The position numbers were made by a program, and so were the translations under genes. Of a stretch of DNA of 14,357 nucleotides, positions 11,710 to 14,357 are shown piece after piece (the first letter of the stretch is position 1; the number at the start of each line of letters is the position of its first letter). The notes under the pieces are model-generated. The model saw nothing but the letters and a program-made list of their open reading frames with translations, made no database searches and had not been told where the DNA came from. The stretch spans positions 1 to 14,357 of the forward strand of contig DLSG01000066.1 in the NCBI GenBank assembly GCA_002501285.1, read 5' to 3'. The DNA comes from Christensenella sp. UBA7868 (GTDB lineage Bacteria > Bacillota > Clostridia > Christensenellales > UBA1242).

Positions 11710-13899
11710 ATGGTTTGTGAAGTAATTGTAGATATAGCATCATCAAATGTTGACAAAATTTTTGATTATAATGTTGATAACAATTCAAATTATAAGATAG
11801 GTCAGCGTGTTTTGGTGCCTTTTGGCGGGCGAAATATTGAGGGCTATATTTTAAAATTTAAAGAAAAATCAAATTTAGATTCATCTAAACTTAAATTTAT
11901 TTACAAAAGTTTAGATGATTTTTCATATCTAAACGACGAAACCATAAAATTAATGGACTTTTTAATTAAAACCTACAATTTAAGGTATGCTGATTGTTTA
12001 AGGTTGTTTGTTCCAAGTGTGGTAAGAAACAATGTTAAAGAAAAATTTATAAAATTTGTAAAACTTAAAGAAAATTTTGAGAACATAAAAAAATTAAATG
12101 AAAATCAACAAAAGATAGTTGATTTTTTGCAAAAAACCGAATGCTTTAAACTTTCCGAGTTGAATGTTTTGTTTTCACCATCAAGTGTTAAAACATTAAT
12201 AAAAAACAATGTTTTAGATGTCTTTGAAAGCGTAGAAAAGCGATCTCCTTATGAGATAATACAAAAAAATTCAAATGAAAAACCTATTACATTAACCCAG
12301 CAACAACAGAATGCAGTTAATGAAATTATAACAAAAAGTCCAAACACTTTTTTACTTTTTGGTGTAACTGCAAGCGGTAAAACCGAAGTTTACATAAAGG
12401 TTATTGAAAATGTTTTAAAACAAAACAAAACGGCAATTTTGCTTGTTCCAGAAATTGGTTTAACGCCACAACTTTTTAAGCGCTTTACATCTGTTTTTGG
12501 CGAAAATGTAGCAATAATTCACAGTGGACTTTCAAGCGGCGAAAGGCTTGACGAATGGCTTAAAATTAAACGTGGGGAAGCAAAAGTTGTAATTGGTGCA
12601 CGAAGTGCAATTTTTGCGCCTCTTGAAAATATTGGTGTTATTATAATTGACGAAGAGCATGACACAAGTTATTATTCCGAAACAAATCCAAGATATTACG
12701 CAAAAGATGTTGCAAAATTTAGGGCAGAATTTAATGGTGCAAGTTTAATTTTAGGAAGTGCAACCCCTTCAATAGAAACTTACTTTAAAGCAAAAAATGG
12801 CGAAATTGTTTTGCTTGAAATGAAACAACGAGCAGTAGCAAAAAAACTTCCTGAAATTTATATTGTGGATATGATGCGTGAAATGCGAATTGGAAACACG
12901 AGTATGTTTTCTAAACTTTTGCAGATGAAACTTTTGGAATGTATAAAAAGAAAAGAACAAGCCTTGATATTTTTAAACAGGCGAGGTTATACTTCATTTT
13001 TAAGATGTTTGGATTGCGGATATGTTCCTAAATGTGAAGATTGTGATGTTAGTTTGGTTTATCATAAAGAAGATGAAAAACTTAAATGTCATTATTGTGG
13101 GAACAGATATAAAGTTTTAACTAAATGTCCCCAATGTGGAGGTACAAACATAAGACTTGGTGCCGTTGGAACGGAACAAGTTGTTGAAAAACTTAAAAGT
13201 TTGTTTCCAGATGTAAAAGTTTTTAGAATGGATAACGACACTACAACAACAAAAAATTCGCATATAAACATAATTGAAGAATTTAATAAAACAAAACCAG
13301 CAATTTTGGTTGGTACGCAAATGATAAGTAAAGGTCATAATTTTAACAGTGTGAGTCTTGTTGGAATAATTGATGCTGATTTAAGTTTGCATTATGCCGA
13401 TTTTAGAGCAACCGACCGAACTTTTAATTTGCTTACCCAAGTTTCGGGCAGGGCAGGCAGAACAGATTTAGAGGGCGAAGTTGTGCTACAAACCTATATG
13501 CCTAGACATTTTGCTTATGGTTGCGTTAGTACAAACAACTATGAAAAGTTTTATGAAAAAGAAATTAATTTAAGAAAAGTTACACGATTTCCGCCTTTTT
13601 CAAAAATTGTAAGAGTGCTCGCTAGCAGTGAAAACGAAGAAGATTGCAAAGAATTTATTCAAAAATTTTATAGTAAAGTTGTTGATATAAAAAACGAAGA
13701 TTATAAAAAATTTATTTATCTTGGAGCTATGAAAAGCCCAGTAAAAAGGGCAAAAAGACAATTTAGATATCAAATTTTGATGCGTTTAGAAAACGAATTT
13801 GCAAACGAAATTATTCAAAAACTTTTTGAAATTAATAAAAATTTGACTAATAAAAATGTGATAAGTTTTGTTGAACTTGACCCTCAAAACTTATCGTAA
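11710..13899 (+). CDS. priA: Primosomal protein N' (replication restart helicase PriA)
   Basis: PriA recognises stalled replication forks and recombination intermediates and reloads the replicative helicase. 729 residues. An N-terminal DNA-binding domain (AEVIVDI-type start here reading CEVIVDIASSNVDKIFDY) is followed by a winged-helix region (about 105-180). Helicase motifs include Walker A GVTASGKTEVY (218-228), DEEH (314-317), GSATPSIE, GTQMISKGHNF and QVSGRAGR. Eight zinc-binding cysteines are complete (Cys433, 436, 442, 445, 460, 463, 473, 476). The ATG lies one base after the rpoZ TAA and has no Shine-Dalgarno sequence, so it probably depends on ribosomes terminating on rpoZ. Last gene of the operon; a terminator follows at 13998. 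The start matches the family N-terminus. Confidence 0.96.
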   Translation: MVCEVIVDIASSNVDKIFDYNVDNNSNYKIGQRVLVPFGGRNIEGYILKFKEKSNLDSSKLKFIYKSLDDFSYLNDETIKLMDFLIKTYNLRYADCLRLFVPSVVRNNVKEKFIKFVKLKENFENIKKLNENQQKIVDFLQKTECFKLSELNVLFSPSSVKTLIKNNVLDVFESVEKRSPYEIIQKNSNEKPITLTQQQQNAVNEIITKSPNTFLLFGVTASGKTEVYIKVIENVLKQNKTAILLVPEIGLTPQLFKRFTSVFGENVAIIHSGLSSGERLDEWLKIKRGEAKVVIGARSAIFAPLENIGVIIIDEEHDTSYYSETNPRYYAKDVAKFRAEFNGASLILGSATPSIETYFKAKNGEIVLLEMKQRAVAKKLPEIYIVDMMREMRIGNTSMFSKLLQMKLLECIKRKEQALIFLNRRGYTSFLRCLDCGYVPKCEDCDVSLVYHKEDEKLKCHYCGNRYKVLTKCPQCGGTNIRLGAVGTEQVVEKLKSLFPDVKVFRMDNDTTTTKNSHINIIEEFNKTKPAILVGTQMISKGHNFNSVSLVGIIDADLSLHYADFRATDRTFNLLTQVSGRAGRTDLEGEVVLQTYMPRHFAYGCVSTNNYEKFYEKEINLRKVTRFPPFSKIVRVLASSENEEDCKEFIQKFYSKVVDIKNEDYKKFIYLGAMKSPVKRAKRQFRYQILMRLENEFANEIIQKLFEINKNLTNKNVISFVELDPQNLS

Positions 13900-13997
13900 G
13901 TTAAAAAATACAATAAACTTATAAAACCATATAAAAAATAAAGTTTCTAAATAAGTAAATCTTAAAATTAAATCATAAAAATTAGATATTTTCAATT

Positions 13998-14031
13998 AAA
14001 AAACACCCTTTATTTTAAGAGTGTTTTTTAT
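13998..14031. terminator. Bidirectional intrinsic terminator between convergent genes
   Basis: AAAAAACACCCTT (13998-14010) pairs with AAGAGTGTTTTTT (14017-14029), one C-A mismatch, loop TATTTT. The stem is flanked by T runs on either strand. It is placed to end the gatCAB-rpoZ-priA transcript and also the convergent surface-protein transcript from the right. The 98 bases before it (13900-13997) hold only A/T-rich sequence. Confidence 0.88.
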
Positions 14032-14060
14032 TTTATTATTTGTAAGTTTGAAATCTAATT

Positions 14061-14279
14061 TTATAAAACGGCAAGAAGCAAAAATATTAAATTATCTGAA
14101 CATAATTTATAAGATTTTTTTTCACGTTTTTTAAATTTCGCAGGACAAAATGGAGCATCTTTTTCAATAATATTTCGCTTTTCTTTAAAGGTTATTTCAA
14201 GTTCATTACTTTCATAAACTCTTGGTTTTTCATTTACTTTGCAAAAAACCGTGCATTTAAACTTAATTTTTTTTTGCAT
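14061..14279 (-). CDS. Small ORF, probably the broken-off end of a DUF11-like surface protein
   Basis: 72 residues beginning MQKKIKFKCTVFCKVNEKPRVYE, with SNELEITF close behind. This reads like the last strands of a DUF11-type beta-sandwich repeat, whose typical ending is an I-N-A-V strand, a short turn, then SNxxxIxI. The upstream CDS ends in the same frame with TAA directly before this ATG, so the two pieces could have been one domain. The rest (about 34-72) is basic, contains three Cys and ends in a short hydrophobic stretch (NLIFLLLAVL) too short for a clear membrane anchor. AAGGTG (minus strand 14292-14287) precedes the ATG at usable distance, so separate translation is possible. Whether it is an independent gene or the remnant of a nonsense-mutated one is open. 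Confidence 0.5.
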   Translation of the reverse strand: MQKKIKFKCTVFCKVNEKPRVYESNELEITFKEKRNIIEKDAPFCPAKFKKREKKSYKLCSDNLIFLLLAVL

Positions 14280-14357
14280 TTATTTCACCTTAACATCAAA
14301 TTTTACAACTACTTTATCTCCTGGGTTTAAATCTTTTAGATTGAAACCAACTGTGGG
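14280..14357 (-). CDS. C-terminal fragment of a surface protein with DUF11-like repeat (partial)
   Basis: The open frame enters from the right edge and encodes 25 residues (PTVGFNLKDLNPGDKVVVKF then DVKVK) before TAA at 14282-14280. The L-PGD-V-V-F-V-V pattern is typical of DUF11/CARDB-like repeats in bacterial adhesins, where it forms the strand pair before the final N-A-V strand. The domain would be incomplete at this stop, and its missing part appears to continue in the same frame after the stop. The 5' part lies outside the window, so length, signal peptide and anchor cannot be judged. Confidence 0.55.
   Translation of the reverse strand, partial: PTVGFNLKDLNPGDKVVVKFDVKVK

Noticed and set aside
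13861..13902. Inverted repeats ATAAGTTTTG / CAAAACTTAT and AACTTA / TAAGTT over the end of priA
   Set aside because: Arms of 10 and 6 bp are expected by chance in sequence this AT-rich, they are not followed by a T run, and a much better terminator lies at 13998-14031.

Overview
The window is strongly AT-rich and carries a compact set of Gram-positive-type housekeeping genes: bS21, PcrA/UvrD helicase, NAD+-dependent DNA ligase, GatCAB amidotransferase, RNA polymerase omega and PriA. Accessory and envelope genes lie around them. The gene set, the SipW-type surface protein and the AGGAG-like ribosome binding sites point to an uncultured Bacillota lineage, more likely Clostridia-like than Mollicutes, because rpoZ is present and TGA is used as a stop (ligA). 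I cannot name the organism from this sequence.

Layout. 1-1285: a hairpin terminator, then a secreted surface protein with a TasA/camelysin-like N-terminal part and a concanavalin/LamG-like C-terminal part. 1311-1583: a complete bS21 unit (promoter, rpsU with a likely TTG start, terminator). 1584-2013: an AT-rich gap without genes, holding a 13-bp tandem repeat, a promoter-like element running straight into a hairpin terminator, and a 15-bp perfect inverted repeat. 2014-2687: a minus-strand NADAR/YbiA-family gene with its own promoter. 2910-3311: an unrecognised small protein. 3328-4023: a membrane protein of the CrtO-type acyltransferase family, with a strong promoter containing a dyad and a terminator. 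4036-8302: pcrA then ligA. 8299-14031: a promoter followed by gatC-gatA-gatB-rpoZ-priA, tightly packed with overlapping or adjacent starts and stops, ending in a terminator that can work in both directions. 14061-14357: the 3' end of a minus-strand, DUF11-like surface protein whose frame is broken by a TAA immediately followed by ATG.

Working together: PcrA, LigA and PriA serve DNA repair, nick sealing and replication restart. GatCAB makes Gln-tRNA(Gln) and/or Asn-tRNA(Asn) by transamidation, and omega is an RNA polymerase subunit. These are ordinary core functions. I found no CRISPR array, insertion sequence, tRNA or rRNA, and no convincing new multi-gene system. The points most worth a second look are a probable leaderless pcrA mRNA, the lone NADAR protein, the orphan CrtO-like gene, the in-frame stop in the right-edge surface protein, two start-codon corrections (rpsU, ligA), and the promoter-hairpin unit near 1800.
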